Position numbers and translations under genes: made by a program
Virus record (IMG/VR): IMGVR_UViG_3300022752_005671
Location: 62,001-126,000 of that record
Source of the DNA: a virus
Length of the DNA: 64,000 nucleotides
Strand: one strand, 5' to 3'
In this document: positions 17,145 to 25,185 of the stretch, in pieces
Layout of the letters: every line of letters begins with the position of its first letter
Position numbering within the stretch: the first letter of the stretch is position 1
The notes under the pieces: model-generated
What the model saw: the letters and a program-made list of their open reading frames with translations, nothing else
Database searches by the model: none
Told to the model about the DNA's origin: nothing

Positions 17145-20100
17145 ATGTTAAAAACAGTAAGAACAACCAGATCTCCTGCAATTTTAGGAAATGTTTCTGT
17201 CCAACCAAGGCCGACTCAAACAACTTCAACTGGAACAACTACTCAAACAACTGCAAGCGGTACAGCTGTTCAAACTTCAACAGGAACGACTACTCAAGTA
17301 CCGACTACTGGTACTACTACTCAAACTTCTTCATCTGGAACCACGAAACCTAAAAAAAATCAAAAAGCACAACAAGCTTCTCAATCGCAAACGAACGCTA
17401 GTCAACCCCCTAAAGATGCTATAAAAGGTCCTTCTACCGATATAGGAACTCCGCAAGCTTTACCGCCGCCTTTGAATCCAGAATCTCCAGAATATAAAGC
17501 AGGAATAGCTTTTTATCGACCTGAAATCATTTCTTTAACAAATTTTACCCCTCTTTACGATGAGCAAGGAAATTCTACAGAATATGGAGAATTATTCGAC
17601 GCTTTGATAGAAACACTAAGAAAAACAGATATAGATGCAAGAAATTTTATTGAATCTTCTCCTCAACAGCAACAATTGATATTGCAAAATAATGAAAAAC
17701 TAAAAAAAGAACTTGATGAATTAAATTCAAACTTTAAACAATTAGCATCACATATTAGATATTTTGCTACATTAATAAATCGTTATAATCCAAGAACTTA
17801 TAAATTTTCTCCTCAAGAAATTTTATCTTCGTTATTTAGTGATAGAAATTCTTATACAAACTATTCATCATTAGTTTCATATGTTGAAAAAATGCAATCA
17901 ACTTATGATTTAGCATTAGCTAATAGCGAAGCAAAAAGAACACTTTCTAATCCTACATTAGAAGATATAAGAAATTTTAGTATGACTAAGCTGTGGGTAG
18001 AGTCAATTGAAAAAATGAAACAATTGATTTTTTCTCATAGTACAAAAAACATGGATCAAAAATTTGCAGATGCGATTCTTTTAGGTGCGTATTCCGACTT
18101 AAAATCTTCTGGAAGAATTACCGTTGATTCTCTTCTTGAATCGACAGGTAAAGGATCATTGATGTTTTCTAGTTTAATGAAAAAAAGGTTTTCATTTGTT
18201 CCCGTAGTTTATGCAAGTAATCCGCAATATAGTCAAAATGTTTACGGAAGCGCAACAATGTTGCATGTCTTATTGAAAGAAATTAGACAAAGAATGATCC
18301 TTCAAGCAATCGGTCAAACAAACTTTGATTTGGCTACAAGAAATGCAAAAGTTAATTCTTCAATAATAGACAAGTATGCTACTTCACAAGGAACATACGT
18401 TCAAAGATTTACTCCATTCGAGGGAAATAAACTTTATGATTTAGGGGTTTTTGCTGATATTAATAATAGAAATAACAATGTTTTTGCGCTAGAACCTGGA
18501 AGTCTTCAAAATAATAATGTAAGTGGATTCAAGTATTTTTTTGAGCAATTAGGAACAGAATTATTTTATTCAAGCGCTGGGACTACAGACATTATCTCTT
18601 CAAACGTTACTAAAATAGATGATTATTTATCATTTTTGAATAAAACTTACGATAATTTTTTAAATTATATAAAAAATTCTGGTGTTTTACCAATTGATCA
18701 AACTAATCTTTCTACTTCTTTTTCCTTGGATCCAATTCAATTTTTTGAAAATGAAATTTATAGCAAGTTTGTCGATGCAACAGGAAAATCAAAAATAGAA
18801 AAAGATTTGAGATTACAATCTGATGCAGAAAAGAGAGTAGGAACACCCGACGCAATAATATTAGGGTTATTTTTCTTAGCTTCAGGTGCACCTTCTTCAA
18901 TGGACATAATGAAACCGACGGACGTAAGAAGAAAGCAACGCCGTTTAGAGATACAACGAATTAATACCAGCGAAGATGTGAGGTATTTTGATTATAAAGT
19001 TACAGCCCGCGATTTAGTTAATGTTGAAGGAGGAGCACAAGCGTTTCTTACTTCAGAAATTAGAACTGCACTATACAATTATATAACAAGTAGAGTTCAA
19101 TCAGATGAAACTAACTTAGAGCCTGATAAAAATGTTTTATATATGATAAATGATACTCTAACTAACATAGCAGATGTTGTTGGAACAGGATTAGACGTCG
19201 GATTCGAGTTCGGAAAAAATTCTTATAATAGTGCCGTTGATAAAGGCAACGACGTATACTATAATGGACAAAATTTAGGTAAAGCCACTGAAGACGGAGA
19301 GATTAATTCTGTAATTGTTGCAGTTCGTAAAGACGGAGAAGGTGATCAAAATTATGGTTATGAATCAGCTTATGTAGGTCCTGATAAGTCTGGAGATAAC
19401 GCTTCATTCAGATATTCTGTTCCCGGTGATGATATTCAAATTTCAGCAATATGGGACATGGTTCCTTTTGATGGTGCAAATCTAACAAGAGATGATCCTG
19501 CTTATTTTATACATATGAGAAAATATTTTGCAGAATCAGAATTTATGACTTTGATAGTCGAAATTATGAAACCTTTCATTCAAAATGAAGTTTTTAGAGA
19601 TTTTGCGCCAATCATGTTCGATTTAATTTGTACGTTTTTAGGTCTATTTACTCCAATCAATGATATAAGAGTATACATCGATGACTGGTATTACGATCCT
19701 GATAACAGTGCAGCTTCAAAAGATGTTTTTAACATTACCGAACATTTAAAAAGCGCGTTAGTTTTTACTGCAAATTTATCAAAACCTGCAGAAGGAGGAG
19801 CTGGAGTTTCTGCTATTAAGTCTTCTATTGATAATTGCCTCATTTCAGAAACGACAACATTGATTGGGTTAATATTTTCAGTATTAGACATTCTTAGTAA
19901 GCAAAGAAATATCTTGACTCAGGTAAAAGAAAAAATAAATGCATTTTCCCAAGTTTCTCAAACAATCGGAAAATACGTCGATAATGATCCAAGAAAATTT
20001 GCTTTGTTATTTAATGAAAGACAAATATCTTCAACATTAAATTCTTTTCAAGATTTTTATGATTCATATAGCTCATTTTTTGCTGAAAACAAAGGTGTAA

Positions 20101-21131
20101 CTCCTTCTACAGAAATTTTTGACAAGTATTTAAATAGATTAAGTTATTCTCCAAAAATGGTTTCTATATTGAGACAATTTTTTAAAAACGAAGAATACAC
20201 TTCAAAAAAAGGTTACAATAAGCAAATTTTAACAGTTGGAATTCCTCAAGGATTAATTTCAGAATTAAATAAAAAACTACTTCAAAAGATACCTAATCCT
20301 TCTATAACAAAAAATGTAACTAATATCGTATTTAAAATACTTTTATATAAAGTAGATTTATTAAATGATGATTTAATTTTCTTACCAAAAAAGTTTTTAT
20401 TTGAAATTTCAAGATTTAACGTAAAAAATTATTCAAAAATTAGTGATATAAATTCTGCTCAATTGAACTTTTCAGGATTTGAAAATTCATTACCAACATT
20501 ATTTTCAACGAGAAGTTTCCAAGTTTTTAACACAGATTTAAATTCTAATTCTACAGATTTGTTCTTTGAAAACAAGCCTACAGCTTCATCATTAACTCCA
20601 TTTTCTACTGGTAACCAAATCGTTGACTCGAATGTTTATTCTTCAGGATTAACAGAAAAAGAAAAAATAGAAATTTTAAACAATCATTCTTTAAGTTTCG
20701 TTTTAGAAAATTATTTGAATTTACTTTCTGGAATGAATTTTACAGAAGATACTTTCCCTTTATTGGATCTAGCTGATTTAAATTCATTGTTTAGAGAGCT
20801 TGTTACGCCTAACATGCAACCTTATCAAAAGGCTATTCAAACAGCACTTAGTCAAAGCCCTTCAGACGTAAATCCTTATCTAAAAAGGATAATATCTCCC
20901 AAGGTTTTTGATAGAGTATTCAACATAATATTTGATCCAGATTCATTTATTGTTGATAATCAAAAGACTAATATCAGCATTAGAAATAGTATGGTACAAA
21001 AAGGTATTATAGAAGAAGTTTCTGCGCCCTCGCTTGACGGAAAAACGTATTATAAAAACGTTGAAAAATCTTTTAGAGATCCTACACTAAATTCTTATTT
21101 TATCAATATTGAGTCTTATTCTATTCTTTAA
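17145..21131 (+). CDS. Very large structural protein with Thr/Gln-rich N-terminal linker
   Basis: A 1328-residue protein, the longest in the window. Residues 24-67 are a low-complexity Thr/Gln/Ser/Gly linker built on the unit TGTTTQ, followed by Lys/Gln/Ala- and Pro-rich stretches. From about residue 115 the protein is folded and mixed, starting near PPPLNPESPEYKAGIAFYRP. No long coiled coil or hydrophobic segments are seen, so it does not look like a tape measure protein. It sits in the middle of a run of structural genes and is most likely part of the baseplate or tail tip. I cannot name a family. Confidence 0.6.
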   Translation: MLKTVRTTRSPAILGNVSVQPRPTQTTSTGTTTQTTASGTAVQTSTGTTTQVPTTGTTTQTSSSGTTKPKKNQKAQQASQSQTNASQPPKDAIKGPSTDIGTPQALPPPLNPESPEYKAGIAFYRPEIISLTNFTPLYDEQGNSTEYGELFDALIETLRKTDIDARNFIESSPQQQQLILQNNEKLKKELDELNSNFKQLASHIRYFATLINRYNPRTYKFSPQEILSSLFSDRNSYTNYSSLVSYVEKMQSTYDLALANSEAKRTLSNPTLEDIRNFSMTKLWVESIEKMKQLIFSHSTKNMDQKFADAILLGAYSDLKSSGRITVDSLLESTGKGSLMFSSLMKKRFSFVPVVYASNPQYSQNVYGSATMLHVLLKEIRQRMILQAIGQTNFDLATRNAKVNSSIIDKYATSQGTYVQRFTPFEGNKLYDLGVFADINNRNNNVFALEPGSLQNNNVSGFKYFFEQLGTELFYSSAGTTDIISSNVTKIDDYLSFLNKTYDNFLNYIKNSGVLPIDQTNLSTSFSLDPIQFFENEIYSKFVDATGKSKIEKDLRLQSDAEKRVGTPDAIILGLFFLASGAPSSMDIMKPTDVRRKQRRLEIQRINTSEDVRYFDYKVTARDLVNVEGGAQAFLTSEIRTALYNYITSRVQSDETNLEPDKNVLYMINDTLTNIADVVGTGLDVGFEFGKNSYNSAVDKGNDVYYNGQNLGKATEDGEINSVIVAVRKDGEGDQNYGYESAYVGPDKSGDNASFRYSVPGDDIQISAIWDMVPFDGANLTRDDPAYFIHMRKYFAESEFMTLIVEIMKPFIQNEVFRDFAPIMFDLICTFLGLFTPINDIRVYIDDWYYDPDNSAASKDVFNITEHLKSALVFTANLSKPAEGGAGVSAIKSSIDNCLISETTTLIGLIFSVLDILSKQRNILTQVKEKINAFSQVSQTIGKYVDNDPRKFALLFNERQISSTLNSFQDFYDSYSSFFAENKGVTPSTEIFDKYLNRLSYSPKMVSILRQFFKNEEYTSKKGYNKQILTVGIPQGLISELNKKLLQKIPNPSITKNVTNIVFKILLYKVDLLNDDLIFLPKKFLFEISRFNVKNYSKISDINSAQLNFSGFENSLPTLFSTRSFQVFNTDLNSNSTDLFFENKPTASSLTPFSTGNQIVDSNVYSSGLTEKEKIEILNNHSLSFVLENYLNLLSGMNFTEDTFPLLDLADLNSLFRELVTPNMQPYQKAIQTALSQSPSDVNPYLKRIISPKVFDRVFNIIFDPDSFIVDNQKTNISIRNSMVQKGIIEEVSAPSLDGKTYYKNVEKSFRDPTLNSYFINIESYSIL
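17214..17345 (+). repeat. Low-complexity repeat coding for TGTTTQ-like units
   Basis: The DNA here repeats short units such as ACTACTCAAAC and CAACTGGAAC, and encodes several degenerate copies of Thr-Gly-Thr-Thr-Thr-Gln. Such tracts can change copy number by slippage and act as a flexible linker in the protein. Confidence 0.75.
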
Positions 21132-21153
21132 ATAATTAAATTAATAAATAAAA

Positions 21154-23082
21154 ATGGCAATAGTATCATCAATACCTTCTAAAGTTATTTATTCAGTCGA
21201 CGTTCCAGAAGTCGATAAGTTTAAAACAGAATTCATATACAATTACTTTGTTCCAGATGAATCGGTTCAAGATTATAAAGAAAGTAGAGATGGGTTGAAC
21301 ATCTTAGCGGATAAAATGAATTTATCTTATGATGTTTTAAAACAACCAGGTAATTTAGTAGAAGGGTATTTAAATACCAATAATAGAATTTCAGATTTAA
21401 AAAAAATTCCAAGATATGTAAAGCTTACGTGGTCGAATAACTTTAAGTTTTTATCCAATAAGAATGATCTAAATAGTTCTAAAGAAACTTCTACTTTAAA
21501 AAATGCTAAAGGTAAAACATCAACAAAATCTTCGGATAAAACAGCATTGAATAAAGAGGCTATTTTTAATAAAGTTATTAAAGAAGATGAATTTGCAAGC
21601 AGTTATTACACTGCAATTCAATTTAATAATCATAATTTATCGCAACAAATTTCTTCAATATTTAACGATATTGGAACAGACGATGATCTTAGAGACAACT
21701 TTCCAAGAAAAGTTGCCGCTTCAAACCAGGTATTTGATGAATCTAATACCAAGCTTCAAGCTTCGATGGCGGCTGTAGCATATCAAAAAGAAGGGCTTGA
21801 GTTAAAAAAGCGAGTTGAAGATGATTATCTAAAAAAGATAAATTCTACAAAATTTTATTCACAAATTAATAATAATTTTTTATATTCTTTAATTTCAGAA
21901 GCATTATCTAATTCAAGTCCAAATAATTCTTTTCATGATGGCTTTAAAAACTATGCCCAATCAGTTGTAAAGCTAGACACAAATTACAAACTTACAAACG
22001 ATGAATATAAGGCTTCTATACCGTATCATACTACTTATCAAAATGATTTAAGATCTAATCTTGATAATGACGCAACATTTTCAGTCGCGGGGTATGTAAT
22101 AGAAAAGTTTGAATTATTTCCTGATAACAAAATTAATAAATTTGATCCTATAGTAATAGAAGGTGGAGCCAACAGCGGATACATAGATTTTCAAATCAGA
22201 TATGGAGCTATATACGTTTATAGCATAAGAACGATACTTGATGTAACTTATAATGCGATAGACAATAGCAATTTTAAATTTGTTAGAGTTGGATCTTATC
22301 TTTCGTCAAAAGAAACTTCAATAACAGTTCAAACAATTGAACATGTAGCACCTCCGCCTCCTGCTGATTTTAAGATTATTTGGGATTACGATAGATTTAA
22401 TCAAAATACTGTTATATTCGATCATGAAAATAATAGACCATTCCCAGATACTGGAGTAAGAGGGTCATTAATGTTAGCATGGTCTATGCCAGTTAATTCT
22501 CAAATGGACATAAAAAAGTTTCAAGTTTTTAGAAGAAAATCTTTAGATGATCCATTTGAATTGATAAAAATGTATGATTTTGATGATTCTTTTGTTAAGT
22601 TTATTCCTCTTGAAGATAGAGTTTCTAATAATTTAATTTCTACTTCTGAAGATCCATTTTTGTATTTTTATGATGACGATTTTTATAAAAACTCTGAATA
22701 CATTTACGCAATTGCTTCAATTGATGCTCATGGACTAACATCAAATTATTCAGAACAATTTAAAATAACTTTTAATTCTTTTTCTAACAAATTAGAAAAA
22801 ACGTTGGTATCTATTTCTGGAGCTCCAAAATCATACCCAAATCTTTATTTAGAAAAAGATTTATTTGTAGACACTATCAAAACGTCCAACAAGAACATTA
22901 TGAATATCTATTTAAATCCAGATTGTATTAGGATTAATACTCGTGAAAACAGCCATCAAGAAGTTTTACAAATGAAAACTTCAAGTCAAAAAGCAAATAT
23001 TAAGTATTGCATTAATGTTATTAACACGGACGTTCAAAAAAGCCGTCAGCTTAATATAAACGTTTCGAAAAAAGTATTTTAA
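21154..23082 (+). CDS. Structural protein with C-terminal fibronectin-like region
   Basis: A 642-residue protein that begins MAIVSSIPSKVIYSVDVPEV. The N-terminal half is Asn-, Lys- and Ser-rich. From about residue 405 a fibronectin-like stretch is visible, with SLMLAWSMPVNSQMDIKKFQ, then FQVFRRKS and YIYAIASIDAHGLTSNYSEQ, a common pattern of type III modules. It follows the 1328-residue gene by 22 bases. No catalytic motif is seen. I infer a tail or baseplate role from its neighbours. Confidence 0.6.
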   Translation: MAIVSSIPSKVIYSVDVPEVDKFKTEFIYNYFVPDESVQDYKESRDGLNILADKMNLSYDVLKQPGNLVEGYLNTNNRISDLKKIPRYVKLTWSNNFKFLSNKNDLNSSKETSTLKNAKGKTSTKSSDKTALNKEAIFNKVIKEDEFASSYYTAIQFNNHNLSQQISSIFNDIGTDDDLRDNFPRKVAASNQVFDESNTKLQASMAAVAYQKEGLELKKRVEDDYLKKINSTKFYSQINNNFLYSLISEALSNSSPNNSFHDGFKNYAQSVVKLDTNYKLTNDEYKASIPYHTTYQNDLRSNLDNDATFSVAGYVIEKFELFPDNKINKFDPIVIEGGANSGYIDFQIRYGAIYVYSIRTILDVTYNAIDNSNFKFVRVGSYLSSKETSITVQTIEHVAPPPPADFKIIWDYDRFNQNTVIFDHENNRPFPDTGVRGSLMLAWSMPVNSQMDIKKFQVFRRKSLDDPFELIKMYDFDDSFVKFIPLEDRVSNNLISTSEDPFLYFYDDDFYKNSEYIYAIASIDAHGLTSNYSEQFKITFNSFSNKLEKTLVSISGAPKSYPNLYLEKDLFVDTIKTSNKNIMNIYLNPDCIRINTRENSHQEVLQMKTSSQKANIKYCINVINTDVQKSRQLNINVSKKVF

Positions 23083-23148
23083 ATCTATTATAAAAATAGT
23101 TAGAAAATTTACTTTTGATTATAGTTACTGTAGATTTATTGAGGAAGT

Positions 23149-23880
23149 ATGGGATTTCTTGATCATAGCACAAATAATATAATTTTAGATGCAGTACTAA
23201 CAGATACCGGTCGTCAATTTTTATCAAAAAATGATGGCTCTTTTAGCATTTTTAAGTTTGCTTTAGGAGACGATGAAGTCAATTATAATCTTATTAAAAA
23301 GTATGGTCGAAGTGTAGGAAGGGAAAAAATAGAAAAAAATACTCCTATATTTGAAGGGCTAACAAATCAATCTCAAGCTCAAAAATGTAAATTAATCAGC
23401 GTTTCAAATCCAAATTTAATAAGATTACCAAACCTTACGTTTACTGGTGATTCTTCTGTTAGCTCAGGAGAAGTTACCTTGTATAATATCGGAGGAACAA
23501 GAGGATTAAAGACAAGCGCTACGATGACTCTAGAACAAACTATTTTGAATGAACAGTTTGTTGATGTAGAGCTGAGAGATCAAATATATTCAGTAGATGT
23601 TCCTAATTTATTTTTACGAGTAAACGAAGGTAGAGTAACTCCAAACAACATTGATAATCAACAAAGAGCTTATTACATGTTGACTAGAACGGGATCTTCC
23701 GCAACGTCTGGCGGGTCTACTTTAACATTTAGTATTTCTGTTAAGTCTTTAACTCAAACTTTATATGACGTTTACGGAGTAGGAACTTCAAAAAACGTAA
23801 TTAAAACTTACGTTAGAGTAACAGGAATGCAGTCAGGTACAGTTAAAGATATTGCTGTCAATATCAATCAAACAACATAA
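23149..23880 (+). CDS. Structural protein with the same N-terminal domain as 13655-14647
   Basis: A 243-residue protein beginning MGFLDHSTNNIILDAVLTDT, then GRQFLSKNDGSFSIFKFALG. The order LD, then IILD--LTD-GR, then a phenylalanine-rich strand and GDDE repeats the pattern seen at 13655. The later part is beta-rich and contains SATSGGSTLTFSISVKSL. The ATG has GAGGAAG just upstream. I associate the N-terminal pattern with conserved virion proteins in large myoviruses. A baseplate or tail-tube role is likely but not shown. Confidence 0.65.
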   Translation: MGFLDHSTNNIILDAVLTDTGRQFLSKNDGSFSIFKFALGDDEVNYNLIKKYGRSVGREKIEKNTPIFEGLTNQSQAQKCKLISVSNPNLIRLPNLTFTGDSSVSSGEVTLYNIGGTRGLKTSATMTLEQTILNEQFVDVELRDQIYSVDVPNLFLRVNEGRVTPNNIDNQQRAYYMLTRTGSSATSGGSTLTFSISVKSLTQTLYDVYGVGTSKNVIKTYVRVTGMQSGTVKDIAVNINQTT

Positions 23881-23892
23881 GAATAAAATAAA

Positions 23893-25107
23893 ATGGCGAC
23901 ATATAAAAATATAGAACCCTCAGATGTAAAAACTGCTAGATCTTTTTTAAGTCAGCTAATTGACGTTATCCAAGAAGACATCAGCGGATCTTCTTCTAGA
24001 AGAAAATATCAAGTTTTCGTTACTGGAGGAATTGGACCAGGCATTACTTCATCTTTGTTTCAAACGGTATATGATCAAGATTTTACGTTACAAACAGCAA
24101 ATCAAGTTTTTGATTGTACAATAGGGTTATTTCAAAACTCTAATATTGTATCTTCTTCTTTGGCTGGTATAGATGCAGTAGGAAAAGAATTATTCCCATC
24201 TTCTTCTTTAATGATGAGAGAAAAGATGGATAATTATCGACAGTTTTCACAAACTCTTTTAGGAGATTCAAACTCTCAATTTTCAGCTCCATATAATTCT
24301 CAAGATGTTAATGATAAAATTGACGCAGCATTTTTTATTGCATTTAAGAGATTATTTGCAAGAGATCAAATTAAACGTGAATCTTTTGCGATGAGATTTT
24401 ATCAGTCAGCATCTCTTACTAGCGTCGACGGCTTAGGGTATCCAGATAAACAAAACATGTATATTACTTCTGAGTCAGGAGTTTCAATATATGCTGATAT
24501 AGGTTCTTCAAATGAAAGATTCACCACGTTTGGAGGTCAACTAGGAAACATTGTTGATTCAGCAGACACGACTAGAACGGTCGGATTAATGTTCTATGAT
24601 AGAGGAATTGCCGTTTTTGATCTTGAAAAAATTGTTTCAGGATCTCAATTTATATCCGGAACGATTGACGCAATGGCTCCCACTGGATATACAATACTTG
24701 GAAATTATAATACTGAAACTGCAAGAACTTCTAAATTTATTCCTGATTTTATTGTTTCTGCATCAATTGATAACGTAGTTGATCATATTTGTTCTACACG
24801 CTTTAGCTCAGGATCTCAAACTGCAATAACATTCCAAAACACAACGAATATTAATAGTACGTTAATATTCTGTAGAGCTGGTGCGGATGAATTCAACTAT
24901 TCTTCAAATCCAACATTCACAGATTCAAATAATAGAATAGTTGTCATAGATCCTGGAAATGAAGACACACAACAAACATTTACTTTTATTACATCAGTCG
25001 GATTATATGATGCAAATGATAACTTACTAGCTGTAGCTAAGTTAAGTCGTCCTGTTGAAAAGAGTCCTGAAAGGGATTTGACATTTAGAGTTCGATTAGA
25101 TTTTTGA
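23893..25107 (+). CDS. Structural protein sharing its C-terminal end with 25186-27813
   Basis: A 404-residue protein. The first 40 residues (ATYKNIEPSDVKTARSFLSQ) are followed by a glycine- and serine-rich beta region. The C-terminal end, SVGLYDANDNLLAVAKLSRP, then VEKSPERDLTFRVRLDF, has a close counterpart at the end of the next protein. I associate this ending with conserved tail or baseplate proteins of large phages. It lies 12 bases after the previous gene. No enzymatic motif is visible. Confidence 0.65.
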   Translation: MATYKNIEPSDVKTARSFLSQLIDVIQEDISGSSSRRKYQVFVTGGIGPGITSSLFQTVYDQDFTLQTANQVFDCTIGLFQNSNIVSSSLAGIDAVGKELFPSSSLMMREKMDNYRQFSQTLLGDSNSQFSAPYNSQDVNDKIDAAFFIAFKRLFARDQIKRESFAMRFYQSASLTSVDGLGYPDKQNMYITSESGVSIYADIGSSNERFTTFGGQLGNIVDSADTTRTVGLMFYDRGIAVFDLEKIVSGSQFISGTIDAMAPTGYTILGNYNTETARTSKFIPDFIVSASIDNVVDHICSTRFSSGSQTAITFQNTTNINSTLIFCRAGADEFNYSSNPTFTDSNNRIVVIDPGNEDTQQTFTFITSVGLYDANDNLLAVAKLSRPVEKSPERDLTFRVRLDF

Positions 25108-25185
25108 TTTTTTATTATTGCTTTTTGCCATAATAAAATGTCATGTCATCATATTTTTAATGATGTATAATTACTTGAGAATTAG

